Below are positions 11,428 through 20,979 of a stretch of DNA of 64,000 bases, piece after piece; within the stretch, counting starts at the first letter, position 1, and each line of letters opens with the position of its first letter. The translations under genes and the position numbers were made by a program. Source of the stretch: Hygrophila difformis (taxonomy: Eukaryota; Streptophyta; Magnoliopsida; Lamiales; Acanthaceae). The stretch is from NCBI GenBank assembly GCA_030278955.1, contig JAOANR010000014.1, positions 39,507,453 to 39,571,452 on the forward strand. Reading direction: 5' to 3'. A model generated the notes under the pieces. It was given only the letters and a program-made list of their open reading frames with translations. It ran no database searches and was not told the origin of the DNA.

Positions 11428-12168
11428 ATGGCTGGATTACCCCCAAATCGTAGAACCTCCATTTTAGATATCCCTGATGAGATCCTAGCGGATATTCTGT
11501 CAAGAATGGGGCAGAAAGACATCAAGGATGTGGCTAGAGCAGCACCTGCTTGCAAAAAATTTCACAGAGCAAGTGAACTCCCTGTTGTGCGTAGAAGGGC
11601 AAACACAGTGGAGGAAATCACTGCAGAAAGAACTTATGATCAAGAATATCGAGCTTTCTTGAGAAGCTGCAGGGAGGACAACAACTTCATGCTAAACCTG
11701 GAGCCTGCATTGAAAGCCTTCCGGAGTACAGGGCTCATGGAAGAAACATTTGAAATCTTGCGGCCAGGAATAGAGGATAAACATCATCCTTCAATCTTCA
11801 TCAAAGCATTCATTCTGATGAGTTCAGAGAGCTTTAAGAAGATTGATGAGGGCCTGTATTTGTTGGGATCAATCTTCAAAGAAGAAGAGCACATTCAGAA
11901 GATGAAGGAGAAGATTAGAAAAGTTTTTGCCGATAGTGAGGAGGAGCCATATCCATTTTTAGGGCAAAAACATAGGGACTACTGTGAATACTTGGCCCCT
12001 CATGATAAAAATTTGGTTTTGCAACCTCCACATTACAATTATGGTGCTACAAACATCAATTGTCTATGCTGTGAGGTTACAATTTTAATTAAGGACTTGA
12101 GGGTAGCCTTTAATGAATATGTAGATGAACTAGATTCAGACTTTGAGTCTGATTTAGAATTTGATTAG
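11428..12168 (+). CDS. F-box protein, copy 1 (intact frame)
   Basis: 246 codons without interruption. An N-terminal F-box lies at about residues 10-50 (ILDIPDEILADILSRMGQKD then VARAAPACKKF), the module that binds SKP1 in SCF ubiquitin ligases. After it comes a helical region shared by all copies here: FLRSCREDNNFMLNLEPAL, then EILRPGIEDKHHPS. The C-terminus has conserved cysteines (PFLGQKHRDYC and CLCCEV) and an acidic end. The layout resembles the Arabidopsis At2g35280-like family; this is recognition by eye, and the target protein is unknown. The start has a TATA box 60 bp upstream and no intron is needed. It is the only copy with a complete start-to-stop frame. Confidence 0.8.
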   Translation: MAGLPPNRRTSILDIPDEILADILSRMGQKDIKDVARAAPACKKFHRASELPVVRRRANTVEEITAERTYDQEYRAFLRSCREDNNFMLNLEPALKAFRSTGLMEETFEILRPGIEDKHHPSIFIKAFILMSSESFKKIDEGLYLLGSIFKEEEHIQKMKEKIRKVFADSEEEPYPFLGQKHRDYCEYLAPHDKNLVLQPPHYNYGATNINCLCCEVTILIKDLRVAFNEYVDELDSDFESDLEFD

Positions 12169-12604
12169 GCTGAATGCTTTTGATTTTTATCATATAACCT
12201 TTTCAGCCTATGATTTTGTATAAATGAAATTTTTATGTAGGTTTTAATTCTCGCATTGTTTTTCTTGTATAACTTGTTTTTATCTAAAAATTGCCTGCAT
12301 AAGTTTATTAACTCAATTTTGAGTTAATTTCAAATCCGCTGACATTGCAAGCCTAAGCTTAATCATTAAAAATTTAAGAGAAGGATAACACTTAAGTATC
12401 CTATTCTGCAGATTCTCTAGAATAGGCCGGCCCATTTCTATATCTCTTAACTTCCACATCTTTTCAAATCACTCTCAAATCTATCCATATCTTTTTCTCT
12501 CGAGAAGAAACCGCCATCGCCAAGTTTCTTCCATCCAGTTCGTAACATTTCCATCCAGAAACGTTCGCAACATTTTCACTTCCAGAAACTCGTTCAAAAA
12601 AAAA
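12169..12604 (+). other. Intergenic spacer between F-box copies 1 and 2
   Basis: AT-rich, with the presumed 3' end of copy 1 and the leader of copy 2. A weak TATA-like tctatatctc lies near 12,436. Nothing else is recognised. Confidence 0.4.
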
Positions 12605-13599
12605 ATGGCAGGCAATAATCCGTAAGCCTTCAAGCTTATTTCATTTTCTTCTTTTTGGTGTTTAAATTTCGCAGACTTTGCTTATGTATTTCGCGCTTAA
12701 ATGTTTGATTCGTAGTATTAGGGTTTGCATTTTGCATATTTTTCTTTCTCCTGACTACAATTCTCTGAAAACTCATAGAATCATAGTATTAGATTTTTCA
12801 TTAACACAAATAACTAATTTTTCTTCTTAAAACTCGCTTAAACAGCATTAACTTTGGAGAGCATGCTTCTGAGTTCTCTGTGCTACAACTGACTGATCTT
12901 CCACTGGACATCATTGGAGAGATTTTGTCATGAGTAGGGCAGAGTAGCTTTGAAGAGTTGCTCCATTGTAAAGGAACATGTTCAATATTCAGAATTGCTT
13001 CAAATTATCCTATTGTCTTCCGGAGATTCAATGTAGAGGATCCGGTTTTTAAGAGTATCTCTAACAAATCCTCTGGTAAGGCTGAATTTCTACACTCCTG
13101 CGGACGGGCTAATAATCATATTTTGAATCTTCACAAAGCTATGGAATTATTCACGCAAGGTGAAGAGAACAAAGCATTTCAAATTTTGGAAGAGGGAATT
13201 AATGATAATCATGAGTTCTCTCAGTACATAAAAGCTTTATGTTGTTTAAGCAGAGTCTCCAAAAAGGAAATAGATAGAGGACTTTATTTAATGAGTCCTA
13301 TATTAAATGACATGTTAACTAGCTATAATTTTAGATATAGCCTTTTGACTTTACTCTCAGAATGGGAGGATGTGCCAAATCCTTTCCTAGGACAGAATAA
13401 GAGAGAATTCTGCAATTTTGATGATCATGAATGGGAAGTCATCCATGGGCCGCCATATTTCAATTATGGAGCATGTCAGATTATCTGCCTTTGTTGTGAT
13501 ACAATTAGGGCAGTAGCTGATTTCAGGATAATGGCAAGGGAGGTCTTTTATAACCGTAGTACTGCTGCAGATCTCCTGGATGAAGAAGGAGAAGAATAA
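12605..13599 (+). pseudogene. F-box protein, copy 2 (nonsense in the F-box)
   Basis: The predicted first exon, 12,605-12,621 (ATG plus 14 nt), ends at a gtaag donor. The acceptor aacag ends at 12,845 and exon 2 runs 12,846-13,599 in the correct phase. The F-box reads LTDLPLDIIGEILS, then a TGA at 12,931-12,933 where the other copies have Arg (SRMG, SRLG). A CGA-to-TGA change, the usual result of deamination at a methylated CpG, explains it. Past the stop the frame is open to 13,599 and keeps the family regions (FLHSCGRANNHILNL, ILEEGINDNHE, PFLGQNKREFC, CLCCDT). Internal initiation would lose the F-box. Probably a recent pseudogene. Confidence 0.75.
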
Positions 13600-13775
13600 T
13601 GTTTGTGATAAGCATTCTAGTATTAAATTTTAAAATTGTCATCAATCCAAGTTTCGGTTATTATGTAAGGCAGCTTGGTATTGTTAATGAAATCTAATCT
13701 TTTACCTTGTAATTACTACACAAACAACAAGTTTTTCTCTGAATTCTGTGTTTTCTTCCTCTTCTTTTCTAACAG

Positions 13776-14529
13776 AAATGTCAGAATTCCTCAACTCTTG
13801 GGAACTCAAATATTTGACTTACCTACTGAGTTGTTGGGAGATATTCTGTCAAGATTGGGAAAAGATAGCATAAAGAAACTCTTTAGAGCATCAGAGACAT
13901 CCAAACAGTTTCTTGCAGCAAGCAAATCATCACTAGCCCTTAAGAGAGTTAACTTGGAATCTTGTGCTATGTGGAGAGAAAGTGTTTACCCCAGTAACCA
14001 GGTTAAATTTATCAAAGAATGTCAGGATGCAGGAAACTATATTTTTAATCTTGAACCTGCACTGATAGCTTTTGTTGATAATCATGATGAGAAAAAAGCC
14101 TATGAACTTTTAAAGCCTGGTTTAGATGACAAACACCAACCATCTGCTTTCATAAGATGTCTCGTACTGCTCTCTAAGCAAGATCAGAAATTTGATGAAG
14201 AAGGGATTCAGCTGATCAAATCTGCAACCCAGGATTCTTTTGATTTAGCCTTCCTTAAGATTAGTGTTTTACACTGGCTTCTCTATTGTGAAAAATTTCC
14301 AAATCCTTTTCTTGCTCAAGAGGAAAGGAGCTTTTGTAAGAATCACTCTCTTATCGAGCGACAGCAATTACCTTTGAATGAAAGGATGGAGTGCATACCT
14401 TGTGAATTATTTGACATAGTCAAGCAGTTCAGAAGAGCAACTGGTGAGGAATGTATACTTTTCGAATGGGAGCAGTGGGGCAATGAAGAAGAAGAGCAAA
14501 ATGAAGATGAGTTGTTAGATTTGGAATAG
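13776..14529 (+). CDS. F-box protein, copy 3 (open frame, first exon uncertain)
   Basis: The frame runs from an acceptor-like ttttctaacag (ending at 13,775) to TAG at 14,529. The F-box is IFDLPTELLGDILSRLGKDS, followed by FIKECQDAGNYIFNLEPAL, LLKPGLDDKHQPSAF, PFLAQEERSFC, CIPCEL and a Glu-rich tail. No stop or frameshift is visible, but no in-frame ATG with good context lies next to the F-box, so a short upstream exon is expected. The phase fits the first exon of copy 2 (12,605-12,621), so use of that exon by splicing is possible but unproven. Could also be a pseudogene that lost its first exon. Confidence 0.65.
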
Positions 14530-14751
14530 TGTTGTTATCAATCAGTTCATGTTTCCTTTTGCTTGTAATCCTTTGTGCTTTCTTTCTTGAACAATGAATT
14601 TTCTTTATGTCCAGATCTGTACATTCCTTGTAATTCAATGATTTTCATTCCCTAGCTTTTAATTTGGCTACTGTTTTTAATCCTGCTCAGCTGTGAAATT
14701 GGAAGCTCCTCAAACCAACCAAGGACTTCAATAAAGAAATCTTGATCAGGG

Positions 14752-15476
14752 GAAACTCAGATCACAGATCTTCCTTATGATATTCTTGGGAATATTTTGT
14801 CGAGATTGGCATTTGATTACCTTGAGACTGTTTTCAATTGTAAACTAGTCTGCAAGGAATTAGAAGAAGCCACCCACCATCCTTTAGTCTTGAAGAGGGC
14901 TACTCTTGAAGAATTCTCTGCATGGGGATGGGGAACTTTCGAAGAAACACAGAGAGATTTCATTGAAAGCTGCAGAAATGCAGGAAATTGGATGTACCAA
15001 TTACCAGAGGCACTGCGTTTGTTTGTCCGAGTTAAGAATGAACAAGCAGCATTTGATCTCTTAAAACCTGCAATTACTGATAATCACCCCCATCCATTTA
15101 CATAAAAGCTCTTATGCTTTTGAGTAAGGATGAAGTTGAAGAGTAAGAGAAAGGAATTTGGCTTTTTGCTACTCTTTGTAAGAATAGACGAAGGCTCAAA
15201 GATCTGCAGCTCCAAGTTAGAGGGTGGCTATCAAATCAGAATGAATTTTTTTCACCTTTTCAAGGACAACCCAAGAAAAGATTTTGCAATTATAGGAACT
15301 ATTATGATAACAATCACAGTCTTTCAAGAAATTTTTATGGTGCTTCCTCAATTTACTGCATGAGGTGTTTAGTCTCTGAGCATTATAATTTGTTTGTCAG
15401 ATTTGGTGCTGATGGGGAAATTCCTCCTTTTCTTTGGTTAACAAATTGGAGTCATAAGAACCATCATGCTTTGTAA
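14752..15476 (+). pseudogene. F-box protein, copy 4 (frameshift and nonsense)
   Basis: The F-box ITDLPYDILGNILSRLAFDY and FIESCRNAGNWMYQLPEAL are intact in one frame to about 15,090. The family region continues in another frame (YIKALMLLSKDEVEE), so about one base was gained or lost near 15,085-15,095. An in-frame TAA at 15,144-15,146 is a second lesion, after which the same frame stays open to 15,474-15,476. The C-terminus is more diverged than in copies 1-3 but keeps CMRC-like cysteines. No clear start codon was found. Confidence 0.75.
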
Positions 15477-15603
15477 TTTCTTAATATTAGCAAGAATCTG
15501 ATGAATTTTTCTTTGCATTCTGTTCTGGTTTGTTCATACTATATTTTTAATCTTCTTGTATTTTTGTTTTTCAATAAGCAGATTTAATCAACATTTAAAT
15601 TTT

Positions 15604-15643
15604 CACATTTAGAGCAAATCTCTAAATGTGAGTATGGTGATAT
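15604..15643 (+). repeat. PPT-like hairpin, copy 1
   Basis: A perfect 11-bp stem (cacatttagag, 5-nt loop, ctctaaatgtg; 15,604-15,630) is followed by agtatggtgatatc. The 3' arm plus the following bases closely match the element's own 3' PPT and LTR start at about 28,024-28,045 (ctaaatgtgaggatggtgat). Confidence 0.75.
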
Positions 15644-15700
15644 CATGCAAAAATAAGTATAAAAAGGAAGAATTGATACTATGATTTCTTTTAACACCTT
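15644..15700. other. Spacer between the two hairpins
   Basis: 57 bp of A/T-rich sequence with no recognised signal. Confidence 0.3.
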
Positions 15701-15740
15701 CACATTTAGAGTAAAACTCTAAATGTGAGTATGGTGACAC
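15701..15740 (+). repeat. PPT-like hairpin, copy 2
   Basis: Same 11-bp stem as copy 1 with loop taaaa (15,701-15,727), followed by agtatggtgacacc. It lies 97 bp downstream of copy 1, between the F-box array and the accessory frames. Confidence 0.75.
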
Positions 15741-15784
15741 CGATTTAATCAGTTTATCTTATCTCTTTCTAAAGGATTCATAAG

Positions 15785-17155
15785 ATGACCTATGAAGAAC
15801 TTCAAGCTCGAGGTATAGAATCAGACAAGAAAGAGAAATCATTTCTGAGAATGAAGAAAACAGCAAATACTGTGAAAGATATTCAGAAAGGTTGTGGATG
15901 GTTAGGAATGGAAATTTCACCTCCAGAATTTTATGTCAATCCACTGATGATTCAACATGTACCTGATAAAGAAAAGGAATCATTGATGATTGATCTGGAA
16001 GAAGCATTCTGGATCAAGATGAGCAACTTTTGGAAAGATCAATTTTCTAAACTTATGAAAGATAAACATCTCCCTAATGAAATTAGACTTGAAAGTCTTT
16101 TGGAAAGGGAGAAGAAGTGTATGGCTGAATGGAGTCAAGAATGTTACAGAATGATCAATCCAAAGGATCAAACAGGATTGGAGTTGGACTATTTTGACCC
16201 TCAACCAATGCCCAAATATGTGAAACGACTCACTAAGTATAGCTGTAAACTTCAAGAAATTCGGAATGCTCGAGTTTATGATGCTCAGCAGGCACTCCCT
16301 GCATACATGCCTCCAACATTCTTGAACAAGAAGGGGCCTGTTGAACAAAATTTCTTGACAAATTTGGCTCTGGATAGGATTATTGATGCTCGGATCAATT
16401 TGAGACATGACCTTGAGCCTCATTTTAAGAAAGCTAAACAAGGCAAGATGGTATGGAGAGATGTTCTTAGAACCATTCAGGAAGCTAGGAATAGCTGGAT
16501 CAGGCATATGAATGAGTGGGCTAAGGGAGAAAATCTGAGGACAAGAATTCTTAAACCAGGATTAGAGAGAAAACCTGATGAAGAGTTTCCACCAGAAGAG
16601 TTTGCTGATTTAATGCCTGAACAGCAGGCATGGGTTAAAGATGCAGAAGAGAGAGAAGCTGAGAGATCAGGGAAAAACAGGAAGCAGAGATCAGATGCAA
16701 AACAGACACCACAGAACATAGTCAGGAATATATTCAGAGAATCTGTTATTAATGAAGGACTGGAACCTATAAAGAATTTTAGGAAAATCTCAGCCCCAGC
16801 AATAACACCAGCAAATGCAGATCTTCTCATTACAGACAGACCTAACAAGATCATGAAAAGATTACCCCCAACTCTCCAGCAAGAAGTTCATGGATTTGTT
16901 CAGGAGAGAAAGAAAGAATTCATTGAAAAATATATCAGATATGACAGTATGTGCAAAGAAAACGCATACAAGGAGCATAGAGCTTATACTGATCAAACAC
17001 AAGGAAGGATTCAGCAGGTGATCATTGATGATTGGGATGCATGGAATGAGAAGTATCTGAACAGAAAGGGAATGAATGTGATGCTAAAAGGTATGGGTAA
17101 GAATTTTTATGTCAAGAAAAATGATTCAGATGAGGATAGTACAGATGAGGAATAA
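15785..17155 (+). CDS. Accessory ORF A of the giant element, unrecognised (456 aa)
   Basis: A long uninterrupted frame starting ATGACCTATGAAGAACTTC, with no similarity that I can name. It is rich in charged and amphipathic helices (for example PDEEFPPEEFADLMPEQQAW), has basic patches, and ends in an acidic tail (NDSDEDSTDEE). There is no signal peptide or membrane segment. Position, after pol and before an env-like type domain, is where plant Ty3/Gypsy elements carry accessory ORFs. The lack of stops over 1.37 kb, next to decayed pol, is notable. The next frame starts 8 bp later and may once have been continuous with it. Function unknown. Confidence 0.6.
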   Translation: MTYEELQARGIESDKKEKSFLRMKKTANTVKDIQKGCGWLGMEISPPEFYVNPLMIQHVPDKEKESLMIDLEEAFWIKMSNFWKDQFSKLMKDKHLPNEIRLESLLEREKKCMAEWSQECYRMINPKDQTGLELDYFDPQPMPKYVKRLTKYSCKLQEIRNARVYDAQQALPAYMPPTFLNKKGPVEQNFLTNLALDRIIDARINLRHDLEPHFKKAKQGKMVWRDVLRTIQEARNSWIRHMNEWAKGENLRTRILKPGLERKPDEEFPPEEFADLMPEQQAWVKDAEEREAERSGKNRKQRSDAKQTPQNIVRNIFRESVINEGLEPIKNFRKISAPAITPANADLLITDRPNKIMKRLPPTLQQEVHGFVQERKKEFIEKYIRYDSMCKENAYKEHRAYTDQTQGRIQQVIIDDWDAWNEKYLNRKGMNVMLKGMGKNFYVKKNDSDEDSTDEE

Positions 17156-17163
17156 AGACTTGA

Positions 17164-17872
17164 GAAAATGCGAGTAGTAGAGAAGTTACAACTATTGTAG
17201 GGAAGGGGAATGAAGAAAATGATGAACCCCATCCGATCTTGCAAGAGAGTGTTAAATGCTATTATGCAAGCAGGCAAAAGGAAAAGCGTGAATTCGAAGA
17301 ATTTATGAAAACTCAAGATAAGAAAGGTAAAAAGAAAATGTCCACCAGGAAAAGAAAGTCACATATTCTCAGTTCAAGCTCTTCAGAAGAAGCACCTTTG
17401 ACTAAGAAAAGGACTGGGAGCAAGGTGGAGAAATACAAGTCTGAGAAAACTAGTCAGTTTCCAAGGAAGAGGAAGAATGAAGATGAGCTAACAATCAAAG
17501 AGATTTTGGACTTGAAAGCAAGAATTCCAGAAACAAGGAATCTGATGGATGAAGATAAAGAGACACTACAACCATTTCAAGGAAAGAAGGAAGTTGTTAC
17601 TTACAAAAGGAGAGGAAACTTACTTTCTGAGCAGAAGGAGACTAATCCTGGGAAATTTAAGCAGCAAGAACCCTCTTTTGAGAAGGTAGTACAATCAGAA
17701 ACTGTTCCTGAGAAAGAAAAGCAACAAGAGAAAGAACCTGAGAAACCTGTTAAGAAGTTCAGAATAAAGATGAAGGCTAGGAAGCCAAGGTATGTGGTAC
17801 AGGATACCAGCTCTGATGAAGAGAAGGTTGAACCAACTTTAGGAATAGTACCTTATACAGGAGGGCTGGAAC
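17164..17872 (+). pseudogene. Accessory ORF B, N-terminal part (Lys/Glu-rich), split by a hAT-like insertion
   Basis: The frame opens just after a TGA at 17,161-17,163. It encodes a strongly basic and acidic, low-complexity protein with nuclear-localisation-like clusters (STRKRKSHILSSSSSEE, KKTGS-like, and KKFRIKMKARKPRY near 17,750-17,790). No enzyme motif is seen. The reading frame runs cleanly into the 8-bp target site of the element at 17,873 and resumes after it, so the insertion is secondary. It may be the continuation of ORF A after a frameshift. Confidence 0.55.
17865..17872. repeat. hAT target-site duplication, left
   Basis: gctggaac, repeated exactly at 18,586-18,593. Eight base pairs is the hAT-family length. 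Confidence 0.85.
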
Positions 17873-18585
17873 TAGGGATGGCAATTGGACCCGGTGAACC
17901 CGAGAACCGACCCGGACCCAACCCGTTTAGCTCGGTTCGGGTCCTTCTTTTCGGGTATGGGTCGGTTCTTGGGTCGGGTCTTGGGTCTAGGGACAGACCC
18001 GACCCAGACCCGGCCCGAGTGTATTATCTATTATCTATTTCACTATTTTCATATTTTATTATTATAATGTTTTAAATGATGTACTGGAGTTTGTTGCTTT
18101 GCTCATCATATTTGCATGTTGGATTTCCTCATTTGATTTGTATGTGTAAATTCGAAGTTGGAACAAATTGTATGATTTTGTAGGTGGATTGTTTTACTGC
18201 TACTGTGATGCTTCTTTTGGTGTTGTGATTAATATTTTGTTGCTGACATTTGCTGTTATATTTTTTTTTAAAGTTTGCTATTGCTCAATTGCTGCTACTG
18301 TAGTGTTGTTTCATAGCTATTTTTGTTGTTTTTATTTTTTTTAAAAAAAATTATCGGGTCCTGGGTCGGGTCGGGTCGGGTCCAAAGTGTTTCTTTTTAT
18401 TTCCCATTAATTCTTTCGGGTCCACGGGTCCGCGGGTCTGGGTCTGGGTCCAATCGGTTCGGTTCTGCACGGATCCAAGGAGTAACACCTCGGGTCTGGG
18501 TCGGGTCTTGGGTCCAAGATTTTTACTCGGTTCAGGTCTTGGGTCCGGCCAGACCCGACCCAGACCCGACCCATTGCCATCCCTA
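17873..18585. mobile_element. Non-autonomous hAT-like element, 713 bp
   Basis: The ends are perfect inverted repeats (tagggatggcaat at the left, attgccatcccta at the right), flanked by an exact 8-bp duplication, as expected for hAT transposons. Both subterminal regions are packed with GGGTC/GACCC pentamers, while the middle (about 18,030-18,340) is AT-rich. No transposase frame is present, so it must be mobilised by another element. The Gly/Pro/Arg-rich open frames across it are by-products of the pentamer repeats. Confidence 0.85.
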
Positions 18586-18593
18586 GCTGGAAC
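18586..18593. repeat. hAT target-site duplication, right
   Basis: Exact copy of 17,865-17,872. Confidence 0.85.
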
Positions 18594-19009
18594 TCACTCC
18601 TTATGGTAATTTGGAAGTGGGAGATATAGATCCAGAAGGCTAGAGAGCATATATTAATGAACATCAACCTGATGTACAAGGATCAACTCAACCAACCATT
18701 GAACTTCAACAGACTCAGATTATTACATGAAATGATTTGGAAGGACAGGCTGAAGATCAACAAGCTCAGGTCAACAAAGTTCTTATCCAAAGTCAGATCG
18801 ATTTACAAAGATCTTCAGAAAAAGAAGTTGAACAAGAAATCTTCAAAGATCCAGCTATAGAAGTTGATAATTCTTCTAGAGTGGCAGATCAGTTGGAACA
18901 GGATTCACCACCAGAACAAGCTGCAGATGAGCAAGAATTTTTGGATCAAGTGGAAGAATTAGTGGTGAACACAGTGAAGATCAATCAATTGAAGATTTGC
19001 AAGATTTGA
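18594..19009 (+). pseudogene. Accessory ORF B, continuation after the hAT-like insertion
   Basis: Directly after the right duplication the interrupted frame resumes, then meets TAG near 18,638. It stays open again from about 18,737 to 19,009 as an acidic, Gln-rich segment (EQDSPPEQAADEQEFLDQ). Further frame changes join it loosely to the frame beginning at 19,020. Decayed low-complexity linker sequence; no domain recognised. Confidence 0.45.
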
Positions 19010-19019
19010 AGATCCGAAC

Positions 19020-20093
19020 TTGCACGGAACTACTGTGGAAAACATGACCTTATCTTTGGAAGGTCTGATTAAAAAGTTCAGAAAACTGGCCAGGGAAGGA
19101 GGGAATGCACATACTTCAGTAGAACAAGCAAATGAATATGCAGCTAAGCTTGAGTTAGAATTGGAGAAAGTTAAACAGCAAATGAATTCTGAGCAAACAC
19201 TGGAGCCATCTCCATTAGCACTCCAAGCTTATAGAGAAGAGGTGCAGAGAAATGAAATTCAAGAGAATCAAAAGAGAGAGTGTTTGGTGGAAGACACTGT
19301 TAATCAACATCTCGGAGCACAGACATTTGCTCAGAATCAAATGAATCAATGGGTTCTTCCATCTCAAATTAGGGATGAGGTAACTCATAGAGCGGTTTCA
19401 AGGATGAATGATCCTGAGTGGGTCGCAGAACAGAAGAAGAAAGCAGAAGAACATTTTGGAATCCATGGATTTGATGATTCAGAACCTCCTGCTATCCTTC
19501 TTTTGTTAAAGGAACCTGTACAGGAAGATCCCACAGAAATCCTGAACCAGCATAGCTTAGAGGTCACTGAAAAGATAGACACCAGCACATCATTGATTCA
19601 TGAGTCAGACATAGGTAATCTACAACATAATGATGCTGAGGAAGTTCAAGAAAAGAATCCAGAACCTGTCCATGAAGAGAACCCAGAACAAGTTCAGGAA
19701 GAAAATGCAGAACCTGCTCAAGAAGGAGGTCAATTAGAAGAAGAAGGAAATGAAAATGTTGGGAATGAGCATGAAGAAGCACAAGAGTCCGAGGGGAGTG
19801 AATCAGATACTTCTGAAGGATCTTCACCAGGAAAAGAAATTCACGAGCTGTTGCCTTTGAGTTATTGGGGAAAGAATAGTCCAAATGTGAGGTTATCAAT
19901 TCCTGATAGCATTGATACCATTGAAGAGAAGACTGAATTCACAGAAGAAGAAATCAAGGTTAAGTTTAACGGAAGAAAAGAAGCATTAGAGACCTACCTG
20001 GGAATGTCCAAGATGATTGTTCCAGATAAGGGATTTCATCCCAAGTGGTTAGATCACAAGTGTATCAATTATTGGAGAAGAATCAATGAATGA
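19020..20093 (+). pseudogene. Accessory ORF C: coiled coil and acidic repeats (357 codons)
   Basis: An open frame with a predicted coiled-coil N-terminus (LELELEKVKQQMNSEQ) and a Glu/Pro-rich centre made of short repeats (for example EENPEQVQEENAEP, about 19,640-19,740). The end, HPKWLDHKCINYWRRINE, looks like the start of the domain carried by the next frame. There is no good ATG context at 19,020 (it opens at TTG; the first ATG is at about 19,044). It is probably the middle of one long accessory protein broken by frameshifts, not an independent gene. Confidence 0.5.
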
Positions 20094-20119
20094 GACATTT
20101 TCATGAGACATAACAACAA

Positions 20120-20979
20120 ATGTGGTTATGTGGAATTGACCAGGGAAAAACAGTGCAAGTCACTGTGGAGACTCTAAATGATTTGATACAGGCACCTCTG
20201 TTAGAACAGCCGGAAGTCAGGTCTGAAGTTCTTTTGAGAAAGAAGACTCAAGGAAATAAGCTTACCAATGCTAGAAAAATGGCATTAGGATTTTGTTCAA
20301 CACACAGAGGAACTGAGAAGAATAAGATTCCATTGAAGAATTTGAAGCCCGAGTATATACCAACCCTTGATTTCTATTACTCAAAGCTCAGACCCACTAC
20401 TAATTTTCAAGGACCTTCTGCTGGAACTTTTGAGGGGTTTGCTTTATTATTGTCAGGGAGAAAGTGCAGTGCTGCACACCATGTTCTCAATGTCATTAAA
20501 TCAAGAGTTGGGGAAGATGCAGCATTAGCTTATCCAAATCTTATTAGAAGGCTTTGTGAAAAACAAGGAGTGTCAATCACACCATTTTTAGCAGAGATCA
20601 TAAAGATAGACCCTCCTATTCCATTACCAGTAGACACCTTAAGGGGAGAATTGGTCTACCAAATGCCGGATCTAGAGGAACAAACTTCTGAAGGATCAGG
20701 ATCAAAAGTACCATCTCCTAAGGCAAAACGAGTAAAGCTTCCTTTAAATTCAAAATCATCTCAATCAAGAGCTGCAGTGAAAAGGACAAAGATTGCAGCA
20801 GCATCTCATGCATTAAATCCTATTCCAGAAGATGAGGAGTTTGAGAATACTTCAATTCAAAGTTTTGCACAGTCCATGGAAATGTTAGTGAAGACTATGT
20901 TAGAAGACAAGCATATTCAAAGAGAGATAGAGCAGAAAAGGATTGAACTTGAGCATACCAGGATTCAAACTGAAGAGAA
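20120..20979 (+). pseudogene. Accessory ORF D: plant-retrotransposon 'env-like' type domain and coiled coil, interrupted by element B1
   Basis: The core (about 20,260-20,620; NKLTNARKMALGFCSTHRG ... LAYPNLIRRLCEKQGVSI ... PPIPLP) resembles the domain labelled 'putative plant transposon protein' in the env-like ORFs of Athila and SIRE elements. The nearby Copia env-like protein has the comparable LPYPALITLFAHSCHLL. A basic linker and then a coiled coil follow. B1 inserted inside the coiled coil: the frame continues in phase at 26,693. There is no transmembrane segment, so despite the family nickname it does not look like an envelope protein. Confidence 0.6.
20975..20979. repeat. B1 target-site duplication, left (gagaa)
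   Basis: Matches 26,688-26,692; five bases is the Ty3/Gypsy length. Confidence 0.85.

Noticed and set aside
15980..17316. Minus-strand open frames of 69-175 codons opposite accessory ORF A
   Set aside because: They look like shadows of the long + strand frame; no motif or start context.
17885..18679. Gly/Pro/Arg-rich open frames
   Set aside because: Produced by GGGTC pentamers of the hAT-like element.
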